DNA from: Acidobacteriota bacterium
Lineage (GTDB): Bacteria > Acidobacteriota > Vicinamibacteria > Marinacidobacterales > Marinacidobacteraceae
Length of the DNA stretch: 64,000 nucleotides
Direction of reading: 5' to 3'
NCBI GenBank assembly: GCA_022828085.1
Contig: JAJEIY010000060.1
Location: 53,597 to 117,596 of the forward strand
Part shown: positions 9,168-18,490 of the stretch, piece by piece
Numbering within the stretch: the stretch's first letter is position 1
Layout: each line of letters opens with the position of its first letter
Made by a program: the position numbers and the translations under genes
The notes under the pieces: model-generated
The model's input: the letters and a program-made list of their open reading frames with translations, nothing else
The model's database searches: none
What the model was told of the DNA's origin: nothing

Positions 9168-10271
9168 TCAGCCGCCGAGGCTCGCCCCGACGACGAGCCC
9201 GAGACCGTAAAGGACACCCGAGAGCGCAAGCCCCACGGAGGCCAGCCGAAGACCGCTGCGAATGCCGGAACGGCCCGTGAACAGGCTCGTCGCCGCCCCC
9301 GACACGAAAAGCGCGACCCCGCTCAGGGCCACCGCTCCGAGCAGTGCGGGGCCGCTGCCCAGACCGAGCGCCGGGAGGAGCGCGAGGGGAAGCAGCGGGA
9401 CCAGCGCTCCGCCGCCGAAGCTCAGCAGCGAGGCCAGCGCCGATGCCCAGGGCGAACCCAGATCGTCCGGATTCAGGCCGAGTTCCTCGCGCGTCAGCAC
9501 GTCGAGCGCGCGGGCGGGCTCGCTGATCAGGCGCTTGCCGAGGTCGCGGGCGGCTTCGCGCTCCAGACCGCGCGCCTCGAAGATCATCGCCAGCTCCTCG
9601 GCCTCGTCGTCCGGGTAGAGCCGCAGCTCCTCCTCCTCGAGCGCGATCTGCCGCTCGTAGAGTTCGATCCGCGAGCGCACCCCGAGGTACTCCCCGGTGG
9701 CCATCGAAACGGCGCCCGCCACCATTCCGGCGGCGCCGATGAGGAGCGCCGTGCCCGGAGAGGCGCCGGCGCCCGTCGCGGCCAGGATGAGGGCCGTGTT
9801 CGACACCAGCCCGTCGTTCGCCCCGAAGATCGCGGCGTGAAGCGCGACCGCCCCGCGGGTGTAGAGGTGGCGCTGCTCCTCGCCCAGCAGGTGATCGCGG
9901 GACTCCGCGCGGACGCTCGAACCGGCCTCCTGCGCGATGAGCACCTCGAGGCTCGACGGCGCCGCGCGGTAGACGGAGAGGCCGCGCACCTTCAGCGCGG
10001 CGAGCGCGGGCAGCAGCGAGCGCGGGCCGATCCGCCGGATCAGCGTGCCCACGAGCCGCACCCGGAAGGGCGCCTCGTAGGGGCCCGGAGGCGAACCACC
10101 CGCCTCCTCGATCGCCTTGACCCACGACTTGCTCTGTTCCAGCGCGTCCGCCGAGAGCGCTTCGAAGAGGCGCTTGTTCTCTCCGGTCTCAACCTCGGCG
10201 AGCACCACGTAGAGCCAGGCCGCCTGGACCTCGCTCTCCCAACTGTCGAGCAGCGAGGCCGTGTCGGCCAT
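9168..10271 (-). CDS. VIT1/CCC1-family iron/manganese transporter with N-terminal ferritin-like domain
   Basis: 367 residues. Residues ~1-160 are helical with a ferritin/rubrerythrin-like pattern (WESEVQAAWLYVVLAEVETG). Residues ~165-367 are a VIT1/CCC1 membrane domain with FGANDGLVSNTALIL, MATGEYLGVRSRIE, a charged cytoplasmic loop and four to five membrane helices. The arrangement matches erythrin-VIT1 (MbfA-type) proteins, which move ferrous iron or manganese across the membrane. The first helix pair has ALEQSKSW where a di-iron E-x-x-H would be expected, so the metal site may be degenerate. It is the first gene of a run with heme oxygenase and CutA. Confidence 0.85.
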   Translation of the reverse strand: MADTASLLDSWESEVQAAWLYVVLAEVETGENKRLFEALSADALEQSKSWVKAIEEAGGSPPGPYEAPFRVRLVGTLIRRIGPRSLLPALAALKVRGLSVYRAAPSSLEVLIAQEAGSSVRAESRDHLLGEEQRHLYTRGAVALHAAIFGANDGLVSNTALILAATGAGASPGTALLIGAAGMVAGAVSMATGEYLGVRSRIELYERQIALEEEELRLYPDDEAEELAMIFEARGLEREAARDLGKRLISEPARALDVLTREELGLNPDDLGSPWASALASLLSFGGGALVPLLPLALLPALGLGSGPALLGAVALSGVALFVSGAATSLFTGRSGIRSGLRLASVGLALSGVLYGLGLVVGASLGG

Positions 10272-10323
10272 CAGTGGACGCTCTGTCCCGGGAGGGGTGC
10301 TCGACGGATCGGCGTCATGGCGT

Positions 10324-10510
10324 TTAGCAGCCTGTGGATGAAGTGACGTGAGTACCGAGAACGCCGAGGCGCCCGGCTGACAAGGCGTGTGAGGGAGGAA
10401 TACCGAGTGTATTCCGACCGAAACGCAACGCCGAGCGCCTCGTAGAGGCGCGGTTCAGGCGGGATGCATCGGCGTTCGAATGCCGCGTGACTTTGTCCAC
10501 AGGCTGCTAA
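10324..10510. mobile_element. MITE-like inverted-repeat element (187 bp)
   Basis: The ends are 24-bp inverted repeats starting TTAGCAGCCTGTGGA, with 21 of 24 positions matching between 10324-10347 and the complement of 10487-10510. Inside are further hairpins, GGAATAC/GTATTCC at 10397-10415 and GCGCCTC/GAGGCGC near 10435-10451. There is no coding capacity. The right end carries the TAG stop (10507-10509) of the neighbouring minus-strand gene, so the element inserted at that gene's 3' end or replaced its original end. No clear target-site duplication was found. Confidence 0.75.
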
Positions 10511-12234
10511 GGCAGAGTACCCGAAGGAGGAGCGATGCCGGCCGGCGCTCCCGGAATCTGCATCCGGTAGAGCGGCAGGGCGTCCACCAGGCGCACGATC
10601 TCCGCCTCGACGTCCCGGAAGCCCTCGCCCCCCACCCCGCCGAATTCGGCTTCCAGCCGCGCGGCGCTGAGCCCTTCGGGAAGTCCGGCATCGGTCGGCG
10701 CGAGGTCGTCTTCCCGAACGCCGTTGGCGAGCCGCACCTGCATCCAGCGCGCCCGCGCCGCGTCGCCGGTCGCGGTGAGCCCGAAGCGGGTCCCCGCCTC
10801 GTCCATCAACAGGTCGGCAAAGGAAAACCCGGTCCCGCCCTCCGCGGCGTCGAGTTGTTCCTTCAAGAGCCCGGCCCCGCCCGAAACGCCGTCGGGCGCC
10901 ACCTGCACCATGCCGGCGCTCAGGAAGAAATGGCGCGCCCAGTCGCGACGCCCGTGCAGACTGAGCGGCAGGCGGTCCATCAGTCCGCGCGCTTCTTCCC
11001 CGCCACCGGGAACCCGCGCCAGGTCGAGCAGCGAGGGATGTCCGAACGCGCCCCCGAGGGCGAGCAGGGCGGCCCGGTTCTCGGCCAACGCGTCACCTCC
11101 CACGGAACGGACGGCGGCGAGCGCGAACGTGCGCCTGAGCACCGCCGAGGTCCGATCCGGCTGCTCCCGGAGGAGATCGGCGTCCCGGACGAGCAGCGTC
11201 AGGTAACCGCCCACCCGCGAGTGGACTCCCGCACCCGTGTCCTCCCTCTCCCGCCAGCGCACCACGATCGTCGAGTCCGCGACCCGGACTTCATCGAAGG
11301 GCGCGAGCAGCGCTCCCACCGCGGCGTTCCGGCGCAGCCAGCGCGAGAGGACCCGGGAGGAGGACCGAACGAGCACGGACGGCGCCTCGATGCCTCCAAC
11401 CCGGACGGACCGGAACGCCGCCCGGAACTCGCCGTCCTCGACGGTCGGCGCCGCGGTCGCCGCGATGTTCAGGAAACGCCCGCCGAACGCGGGAAGGGCA
11501 ACCGGCATCGAGCCGGCGATTTCCATCGCATCGCCGGCCGGGGCCGCGTGGAGCCGCACGCCCGGGTCCACGCCCACGGCGGCAAGCGCCAGGCGAAAGC
11601 CGGCGGCGAAGGTGGCCGCGTTCAGCGCCGCCTGCGAGCCGGGCGCTCCGTCCCGATAGAAGTCGGCGAAGGCGTCGCGGTACTGGCCGTCCGGAGACCC
11701 GGGAGGCCCGATGGGATCCGTCACCGCAACCCGGTCGGTGATCAGCAGGAGCAGCACGGCGACGCTCGCGAGGAGGACCGCGGCGATGGCGACCAGCACC
11801 GGAATGAGGACCAGCGCCGAGCCGGGCCCCCGCGCGATGACGGCGCCGAACAGCGCGCCGACGAACATCCCGGTCAACGGCGCGAGCAGCGTCGCCACTT
11901 CCGGAAAGTCGAAGCTCTCCAGCACCAACCAGGGAGCGGCGGCCGGAGCCGCGACCACGAGCGCGGTCATTACGGCTCCGATCAACAGCGACGGAAGCAG
12001 AACCAGGAAGAAACCGGTGAGGACGCCTCGCATCCGGGGCAGCACCAGAGGAATGAGGATCCCGACCGGAAGGAACCAGAGGCCCTGCCGGGAGAGCCCG
12101 TAGGCGAGCGAGCCGAAGTCCGATCCGGGGAACGAACCGTCGGGCCCGTAGGCGGCGGCGAACCAGCCGTAGGCCGCCAGCGCGACGGCCGCCAGGAGAT
12201 TCCGGGATCCGAAACGGGAGCGCTCTTCGCTCAT
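10507..12234 (-). CDS. Uncharacterised membrane protein, 575 aa
   Basis: Four or five membrane segments occupy residues ~10-170 (including LVLIPVLVAIAAVLLASVAVLLLLI). A long soluble part contains a striking conserved-looking block, DWARHFFLSAGM then GGTGFSFADLLMDEAGTRFG (~430-490). From memory, similar H-F-x-x-S-A and G-F-S-F-x-D-L-x-x-D-x-A-G-T-R blocks occur in uncharacterised exported proteins; no function is known to me. The start is just 19 nt downstream of the VPS10-like gene's stop codon. Its stop codon lies inside the terminal repeat of the MITE-like element. Confidence 0.75.
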   Translation of the reverse strand: MSEERSRFGSRNLLAAVALAAYGWFAAAYGPDGSFPGSDFGSLAYGLSRQGLWFLPVGILIPLVLPRMRGVLTGFFLVLLPSLLIGAVMTALVVAAPAAAPWLVLESFDFPEVATLLAPLTGMFVGALFGAVIARGPGSALVLIPVLVAIAAVLLASVAVLLLLITDRVAVTDPIGPPGSPDGQYRDAFADFYRDGAPGSQAALNAATFAAGFRLALAAVGVDPGVRLHAAPAGDAMEIAGSMPVALPAFGGRFLNIAATAAPTVEDGEFRAAFRSVRVGGIEAPSVLVRSSSRVLSRWLRRNAAVGALLAPFDEVRVADSTIVVRWREREDTGAGVHSRVGGYLTLLVRDADLLREQPDRTSAVLRRTFALAAVRSVGGDALAENRAALLALGGAFGHPSLLDLARVPGGGEEARGLMDRLPLSLHGRRDWARHFFLSAGMVQVAPDGVSGGAGLLKEQLDAAEGGTGFSFADLLMDEAGTRFGLTATGDAARARWMQVRLANGVREDDLAPTDAGLPEGLSAARLEAEFGGVGGEGFRDVEAEIVRLVDALPLYRMQIPGAPAGIAPPSGTLP

Positions 12235-12253
12235 CGCGAACCCCGGGTACGAG

Positions 12254-15200
12254 TCATCCTCCGCCGCCCGAGCGCACGTCGGCCAGCGCCCGCCAGAAGG
12301 GCGGGAGCTGTTCGTCCATCAACCGGCGGTATTCCCCGCGGGCCGTTTCGAACCGTTCCGTGAGAATCCGGTGGACCTCGCGCTGCTGGTCGGTGGGCGC
12401 GAAGTCGGCGCCGTCCCATCCGGCGTCGTTCGCGAGGGCGCCGAGCCGGCCGTAGAGCCGCATCGGCGCCCGGAAGGCGTCCTCGCGGGCTCCGGTGAGC
12501 CCCACGTCGAAGAACCTTCCCTCGATGGCGATCGCGGTGCCGGCGATCTCACCCGCGCTCTCGAGCAGCGCGGTGAAGCGCTCGTCGCCGGCGTGGCGCT
12601 CCCGGAGCCCCTCGATCTCGCGGCGCACCCACTCGAGCTCGTCCACCATCTCCGCCAGTTCGTTCAACTGGTCGTGGATGGCGTTCAGGAACGCGTACTT
12701 CTCCCCGATGTCGCCGGGGGTGGCGGCGGATGCGGGATCGACCGCCACCCGCAGGGTGGTTTCCGCGGTGTGATCCCCCACCGTGACCCGGGCGGTGTAG
12801 GAACCGGGTGGCTGGAGCAGACCGCGGTAGCCGGGAAAGATGTCGAGGTCCCAGGTGCGGATGCGCCGCTGCCCGTCCTCGCCCATCTCCACCCAGTCAC
12901 GGTCGGGAGGCCGGGTCCGGAGAGTAGCCCGATCAGGGGTATCGCCGCGGAGGTCCCAGTACACCCGTGAGAGCCCGGCGGTTCCGGGGCCGCGAAGCGT
13001 TCGCACGGTCTCCCCGGCGGCGTTCACGATCGCGATTTCGGCCCGGTCGGAAGCTGCATCCTCGTCGAGCCACCAGGAGATGGGAGCGCCGTAGGAAACG
13101 TTCCGGCCCGTCACCAGGCTGCCCGGCTCCGACTTGATGCTCTGCCGCGGCAGGAACCTCCAGGCGGTCGGCGAATCGAAGACCCGGAGCGGATCGTCCG
13201 ACGCCTCGGCGAGATCCCGCAGCGGGCCGATGCCGTCCAGGATGTAGAAGCCGCGGCCGTAGGTCGCGACCACCAGGTCCTCGAAGCGCTCCTGGATCAC
13301 GATGCCGTAGATCGGCGCCGGGGGCATGTCGAGCTGGAGGGAGAACCAGGATTCGCCGTCGTCGAGGCTGGCCCAGACCTTGTTGTCGGTGCCGGCGAAG
13401 AGGATGCCGGCGCGGCCCGGGTCCTCCCGCACCACGTGGACGAACGAGAACGGGGACTCGGGGATTCCGCCGCTGATGCGCTCCCAGCTCTCCCCGAGAT
13501 CCCGGGTGCGGTAGACGTGCGGCCGGAAGTCGCCGGACTGGTGCCAGCTCACCGCCAGGTAAGCGGTCTCCGGATCGTGGTGCGAGGGCTCGATGAACTT
13601 GATCCAGGCGTCCTGGTCGAGCTCCGGCACGTTCCCACTGCGGTCGAGCCAGGTCTCCCCGCCGTCGGTGGTGACGTGGACCTTCCCGTCCACGCTGCCG
13701 GCCCAGAGCTGTCCCGCCTGGACCGGCGACTCGGCGAGCGCGAACAGCACCGAACCGTCGAAGGTGTAGAGGTTGTCGATCGTGATGCCGCCGGAGTCCT
13801 GCTGGCGCGACTTGTCGTTCGTGGTGAGGTCGGGGCTGATGGTCTCCCAGGACTGGCCCCGGTTCGTGCTCCGGTGGACGAACTGGCTTCCGACCCAGGT
13901 GGTCCCCGGTTCGTGGCGCGACAGGACCATCGGGAAGTTCCAGTGCCAGCGCACCTTCAGGTCGGCGGGCGCCCAGCCGTAGCCCGCCTCCGGCCACACC
14001 CGGACGTCGCGGACGTGTCCGGTGCGGTCGTCGAAGATCTCGAGCCCGCCGTCGTAGCACCCGGACCAGACCACGTTGTCGTCGTGGGGCTCCGGGGTGG
14101 CCCAGCCGCTCTCGCAGCCCCCGACCCCCTCCCAGAGCCCGAGCGGAATCCCGCCGCCGGGGGTGCGGCTGGGGCCCCGGTAGGAGTAGCCGTCCTGGCG
14201 GTTTCCGTAGACGCGGTAGGGGATCCGGTCGTCCACGGTGACGTGGTACATCTGCGCTACCGGCGGGACCACGCGGCGCCAGCTCTCGCCGCGGTTCTCG
14301 GAGATGCTGCCGCCCCCGTCGTGCCCGACGAGGATGCGCTCCGGCATCCAGGGGTCCACCCAGACGTCGTGGTTGTCGCCGCCGGCGCGGTAGGAGGTCT
14401 CGATCAACGTGCGGCCGCCGTCCACGGTGGTGCTGAAGAGCACCGAGGCGAAATAGACCCGGTTGGCGTCCTCGGAATCCACGGCGATCCGGACGTAGTA
14501 GGGCGCGCGCTCGGCGAGGTCGTGGTGGGTCATCATGAGCCGCCACGAGTCCCCGCCGTCGTCGGAGCGATAGAACCCCGGGCTCTCGTCCTCGATCAGG
14601 GCGTACCAGCGGTCGGGGTCGCTCGGGGCGATCGCGACGGCGACCTTGCCGATGGGATGCGCTTCCCCTCCGGGGAGCCCCCGGCCGCCGCCGTCGCCGG
14701 TTTTCTCACCCGAAATCCGTTCCCACGAGTCGCCTCCGTCACCCGAGCGGTAGAGCCCGCTGCCCGGCCCGCCGCTCCGCAGGCCGCCGGTATCGATCCG
14801 GAGCTGCCACATCCCGGCGAGGAGACGCTCGGGATGCCGGAGGTCCATGGCGAGATCGGAGCAGCCGGTGTTCTCGTCCACATGGAGGACGAGCTCCCAG
14901 TTGGCTCCCCCGTCCCGGGTTCGATAGACGCCTCGCTCCGGCTGCGGCGCGTAGGAGTGGCCGAGCGCGCACGCGTACACCAGGTTCGGGTCCTCGGGAT
15001 GGACCAGGATCCGGGCGATGCGCCCGGTGGCTTCGAGGCCGCGGTGGTGGAACGACCGCCCGCCGTCGGTGGAGCGGTAGATGCCGTTCCCCATCGCGAG
15101 CGCCGGCCGGATGATGAAGGTCTCTCCGGTACCGGCCCACACCTGCCCGGGATGGGACGGTGAAACGGCGAGCGCGCTGATGGAAGCCGCCTCCTGATCG

Positions 15201-15466
15201 TCGAAGACCGGCTCCCAGGTGACCCCGCGGTCACTCGTCTTCCAGATTCCCCCCGACGCAGCGCCGAAGTAGATGACGTCGGGGTTGCCCCACTCGCCGG
15301 CGGCGGCGCTCAGCCGGTTCCCGTCGGGCCCGATGGTGCGCCAACGGAGGCCTCCCAGTTGCGAAGGATCGATCGTGACGGGCTGCGCGGAGACCGCGTT
15401 CGGGAGGGGCTGCAGGAGGCACAGAGCCAACCAGAGAACGAGACGAACGGGGAGGCGATCCGGCAT
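12254..15466 (-). CDS. VPS10/BNR-repeat exported protein (annotated elsewhere as 'glycosyl hydrolase')
   Basis: 1070 residues from the ATG at 15466, which gives a clean signal peptide ending AVSA. The body holds many Asp-box/BNR-like blades (SxDGGxSW variants such as TSDRGVTWEP, STDGGRSFHH, TRDGGANWEL, SDDGGDSWRL), giving one or two large beta-propellers of the sortilin/VPS10 type. A helical region with a coiled-coil tendency (~940-1060) closes the protein. Homologues abound in Acidobacteriota and Gemmatimonadota as exported proteins of unproven function; a glycosidase role is an inherited label. An in-frame ATG 36 nt upstream is an alternative start. Confidence 0.85.
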   Translation of the reverse strand: MPDRLPVRLVLWLALCLLQPLPNAVSAQPVTIDPSQLGGLRWRTIGPDGNRLSAAAGEWGNPDVIYFGAASGGIWKTSDRGVTWEPVFDDQEAASISALAVSPSHPGQVWAGTGETFIIRPALAMGNGIYRSTDGGRSFHHRGLEATGRIARILVHPEDPNLVYACALGHSYAPQPERGVYRTRDGGANWELVLHVDENTGCSDLAMDLRHPERLLAGMWQLRIDTGGLRSGGPGSGLYRSGDGGDSWERISGEKTGDGGGRGLPGGEAHPIGKVAVAIAPSDPDRWYALIEDESPGFYRSDDGGDSWRLMMTHHDLAERAPYYVRIAVDSEDANRVYFASVLFSTTVDGGRTLIETSYRAGGDNHDVWVDPWMPERILVGHDGGGSISENRGESWRRVVPPVAQMYHVTVDDRIPYRVYGNRQDGYSYRGPSRTPGGGIPLGLWEGVGGCESGWATPEPHDDNVVWSGCYDGGLEIFDDRTGHVRDVRVWPEAGYGWAPADLKVRWHWNFPMVLSRHEPGTTWVGSQFVHRSTNRGQSWETISPDLTTNDKSRQQDSGGITIDNLYTFDGSVLFALAESPVQAGQLWAGSVDGKVHVTTDGGETWLDRSGNVPELDQDAWIKFIEPSHHDPETAYLAVSWHQSGDFRPHVYRTRDLGESWERISGGIPESPFSFVHVVREDPGRAGILFAGTDNKVWASLDDGESWFSLQLDMPPAPIYGIVIQERFEDLVVATYGRGFYILDGIGPLRDLAEASDDPLRVFDSPTAWRFLPRQSIKSEPGSLVTGRNVSYGAPISWWLDEDAASDRAEIAIVNAAGETVRTLRGPGTAGLSRVYWDLRGDTPDRATLRTRPPDRDWVEMGEDGQRRIRTWDLDIFPGYRGLLQPPGSYTARVTVGDHTAETTLRVAVDPASAATPGDIGEKYAFLNAIHDQLNELAEMVDELEWVRREIEGLRERHAGDERFTALLESAGEIAGTAIAIEGRFFDVGLTGAREDAFRAPMRLYGRLGALANDAGWDGADFAPTDQQREVHRILTERFETARGEYRRLMDEQLPPFWRALADVRSGGGG

Positions 15467-15614
15467 GTCCGGTGGACGGTAGCAGCCCGTGGCTCGGACC
15501 ATCCCGCCGCCCTTTATCCTTCCCGACCGCACGGCCGTCGTCCGCAACAGCCGGATACGCCGCGCGGTAACCACCACGAGCATTCCCCCCTCCTCAGACT
15601 GAAAGAGAAGACCG

Positions 15615-17075
15615 ATGCGTAACGCGCCGGAAGGCCTCCGCAACACCCTGCTCATCGCGCGACGGCAGTTGGGTGCGGTCCGCCAGGACGGCTACGTCCT
15701 GTTCCTGCTGGGGCTGGTCGTCGCTTTGGGGCTGGTCGCGGCGCTGGGCGCCCGGCATCACGTTGCGAGCGAGACCGAGCAGCGCGACCGCTATCAGGCA
15801 ATGGTCGATCGGCAGTGGCTGGAACAGCCCGAACGCCATCCGCACCGGGTCATCCACTATGGGTTCCTGGTCTTTCGCGAACAGGCGCCGCTCGAGTTCG
15901 TCGATCCGGGGGTGAGCGATTACGCGGGAACCTCGATCTACCTGGAAGGCCATCGCCAGAACACGGCCAACTTCGGCGAGGCGCGTCATTCCACCGGGAT
16001 GACGCGCTTCGGACGCCTCACCCCGGCGAGCGTGCTCGCGCTCCTGTTGCCGCTCCTGGTGGTTGTCGCCGGTTTCGCCGCGGTCAGCGCCGAGCGAGAG
16101 GGGGGAACGCTCGGCGTCCTCCTGACGCAGGGGGCGACGCCGGCGCAGATCCTCGCGGGCAAGGTTCTCGCCACGGGAGCGGTAGGGGCGCTGGCGACGC
16201 TTCCGGTCGCGCTGGCCGTCGGCGTCATGGCCGGGCCGGGGCTCGACAGCCCCGCTTCCGTCACGCGGCTGGGCGTCCTGGCCGGCATCTACGGGATCTA
16301 TCTCGCGGGCTGGGTGCTCGTCACGGTGCTCGTTTCCGCCGTCCGGACCTCTTCGCGGAGCGCGCTCGCGCAACTGCTCGCGCTATGGGTGGTGATCTGC
16401 GTCGCCACCCCCCGCGTAGCGGCCTCCGTCGCCGGGGCGCTCTATCCGCTTCCCTCGCGCGCCGAGCTCACCGCTCAGGTGGAGCAGGCGCTGAACGAGG
16501 TCGGGGACAGCCACCGCCCGGACGATCCCTTCTTCAACGCGCTCCGGGAGGAGTACCTGGAGCGCTACCAGGTCGGGGCCGTCGAGGACCTCCCGGTGAA
16601 CTGGAGGGGGGTGCTCAGCCGGGAATCGGAAGCACTCACCAGCCGGGTCTTCGAGGACCACCGGCAGGAGTTGGTCAAGGGCCATCTTCGCCAGAACAAA
16701 GTCATGGCATGGTCGGGATTCCTCTCCCCGTACCTGGCGGCCCGGGATCTGTCGATGGGCATTGCCGGTAGCGGCCCGGAGGCGACGGAAGCATTCCTCG
16801 CCCAGGCCGAGGCGCACCGTTACACGATCATTCAGCGTCTCAACGAACTCCACATCCGCGAGATCCGGAACGAGAACGACCGGGCGCAACGGCTGTCGCG
16901 CGAACACTGGGGGCAGTTCCCCGTCTTCGGGACCGAGCCGCCACCCCTCGGTGGAGCGCTGGCGGACCGTCCCGTCTCGCTGGCCGCGCTCGGGCTGTGG
17001 ATCGGCCTGCCGCTGACCGGACTCGGGTTGGCGCGAAGACGGCTGGCGCTGGTCGGCACGGAGCGGTCGTCGTGA
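15615..17075 (+). CDS. ABC-2-type transport permease with DUF3526-like periplasmic domain
   Basis: 486 residues. An N-terminal membrane helix (~25-45) is followed by a large extracytoplasmic region and then a cluster of helices. The cytoplasmic loop AAVSAEREGGTLGVLLTQG is typical of ABC-2/ABC-export permeases, and a long extracytoplasmic segment with LTSRVFEDHRQELVKGH follows. DUF3526-type permeases normally work in pairs with an ATPase. Here the second permease follows with a 4-nt overlap, but no ATP-binding subunit is encoded in the window. The divergent gene upstream is the VPS10-like protein. Confidence 0.85.
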   Translation: MRNAPEGLRNTLLIARRQLGAVRQDGYVLFLLGLVVALGLVAALGARHHVASETEQRDRYQAMVDRQWLEQPERHPHRVIHYGFLVFREQAPLEFVDPGVSDYAGTSIYLEGHRQNTANFGEARHSTGMTRFGRLTPASVLALLLPLLVVVAGFAAVSAEREGGTLGVLLTQGATPAQILAGKVLATGAVGALATLPVALAVGVMAGPGLDSPASVTRLGVLAGIYGIYLAGWVLVTVLVSAVRTSSRSALAQLLALWVVICVATPRVAASVAGALYPLPSRAELTAQVEQALNEVGDSHRPDDPFFNALREEYLERYQVGAVEDLPVNWRGVLSRESEALTSRVFEDHRQELVKGHLRQNKVMAWSGFLSPYLAARDLSMGIAGSGPEATEAFLAQAEAHRYTIIQRLNELHIREIRNENDRAQRLSREHWGQFPVFGTEPPPLGGALADRPVSLAALGLWIGLPLTGLGLARRRLALVGTERSS

Positions 17076-18439
17076 GAGCGTGGGCGCGGCTGCTGGCGCT
17101 GGACCTGCGGCGACTGACCCGGTCGGCCGGGACCACGGCCGCGATCATCCTTCTGCTCGGCCTGGGAATCTACGGCGCGTGGCGCGCCGGGCGGAACGCG
17201 GAAGCCGCCCGGTCTTCGCTGGCGGCGGCCGAGACCGCCTACGACGACCAGTTGGACTTTCTGCTCTCCGTCTATCCGCCGACCACCGACGCGGGAGAGG
17301 TGCTCTACTACGTGGCCTTTCCCGCCCCGCAGCCCCCGCTGCCGGTTTCCGCCCTGGCGCGGGGCCGGGCCGCGGTGGAAACGGAGAGCCTCCGGATCCG
17401 TCTCCTGGCGCTCGAAGGACAGCTCTACGAGCACGAGACGGTGAATCCGCGGCTTGCCGCCGCCGGCTATCTGGACCTTGCCTTCCTCCTCATCGCGCTG
17501 CTGCCGCTCTTCATCATCGCGGTCAGCTACGACCTGATCTCCGGCGAACGGGAGGGCGGCACCTGGAACCTGGTCCGCCTGTTCGCACCCCGCCGGAGAC
17601 TCCTGGCCGCGAAGCTCGCATCCCGCGCGATGCTCGTCGGCGCGGTCGCGGCGGTGGTGATGGCCGCCGGAGCGCTGATGGCGGGCATCGACCTCGACGG
17701 CCGGGCCGGCTGGATGTTCGCGCTCGTCGCACTGCACACGGTCTTCTGGTTCGCCCTCTGCCTCGGAGTCGCGATGGGAAACCGGTCATCGACCGCCAAC
17801 GCCATGATCCTGGCGGGAGTCTGGGTCGTCCTGACGATTCTGGCTCCGGCGGCCCTGAGTCTCGCCAACGCGGTTCTTCACCCCGTTCCGGAAGCGCTGG
17901 AGCTGACGGTGCAACAGCGCCAGGGCTACCACGAGGCCTGGGACCTGCCTCCCAGCGCGACGATGGAGTCGTTCTACCGGGACTACCCCGAGTGGAGCGG
18001 CCAGGCCGTTCCCGAAGATGTGTTCACGTGGGGCTGGTACTACGCCATGAATCACCGGGGAGACCAGGCCGCCCGCGACGCCTCGCGGGCCTACCGCGAG
18101 GTGCTGCGCGAGAGGGATGCGTGGGCTCGCCGGTGGTCCCTGTTCGCGCCCCCCCTGGCTACCCAGCTCGCGCTGGATCGCCTCGCCCGGACCGACCTCA
18201 GAGCCCAACTCGACTACCAGGACGCGGTGCGCCGCTTCCACGAACGCCTCAAGGACCACTTCTTCCCGCACTTCTTCGCCACCGCGCCCATCGATGCGGT
18301 GGCGTGGGACCAGGTACCCACCTTTGAGCCGGCGGCGCCCGCGGACAGCGCGGCCCAAGCCGGGGTTCCGCCCGCGATTGCCCTGATCCTGGCTTCCGGG
18401 TTGGCGCTGGGAGTCGGGGTGCGGCGGGCTCGGGCCTGA
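17072..18439 (+). CDS. ABC-2-type transport permease, second subunit
   Basis: 455 residues. The GTG at 17072 overlaps the preceding stop in a GTGA arrangement, which argues strongly for this start over the open frame upstream. The architecture mirrors its neighbour: an N-terminal helix, an extracytoplasmic domain, then helices with ISGEREGGTWNLVRLFAPRR as the coupling loop. The paralogous pair would form a heterodimeric export channel. The cargo is unknown and no ATPase gene is adjacent. The amidohydrolase gene begins 51 nt downstream. Confidence 0.85.
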   Translation: MRAWARLLALDLRRLTRSAGTTAAIILLLGLGIYGAWRAGRNAEAARSSLAAAETAYDDQLDFLLSVYPPTTDAGEVLYYVAFPAPQPPLPVSALARGRAAVETESLRIRLLALEGQLYEHETVNPRLAAAGYLDLAFLLIALLPLFIIAVSYDLISGEREGGTWNLVRLFAPRRRLLAAKLASRAMLVGAVAAVVMAAGALMAGIDLDGRAGWMFALVALHTVFWFALCLGVAMGNRSSTANAMILAGVWVVLTILAPAALSLANAVLHPVPEALELTVQQRQGYHEAWDLPPSATMESFYRDYPEWSGQAVPEDVFTWGWYYAMNHRGDQAARDASRAYREVLRERDAWARRWSLFAPPLATQLALDRLARTDLRAQLDYQDAVRRFHERLKDHFFPHFFATAPIDAVAWDQVPTFEPAAPADSAAQAGVPPAIALILASGLALGVGVRRARA

Positions 18440-18490
18440 CGGCCTGTCCCCTCCGGTACGATGGACGGCCCACCCCGGCGGAGGAACGCC

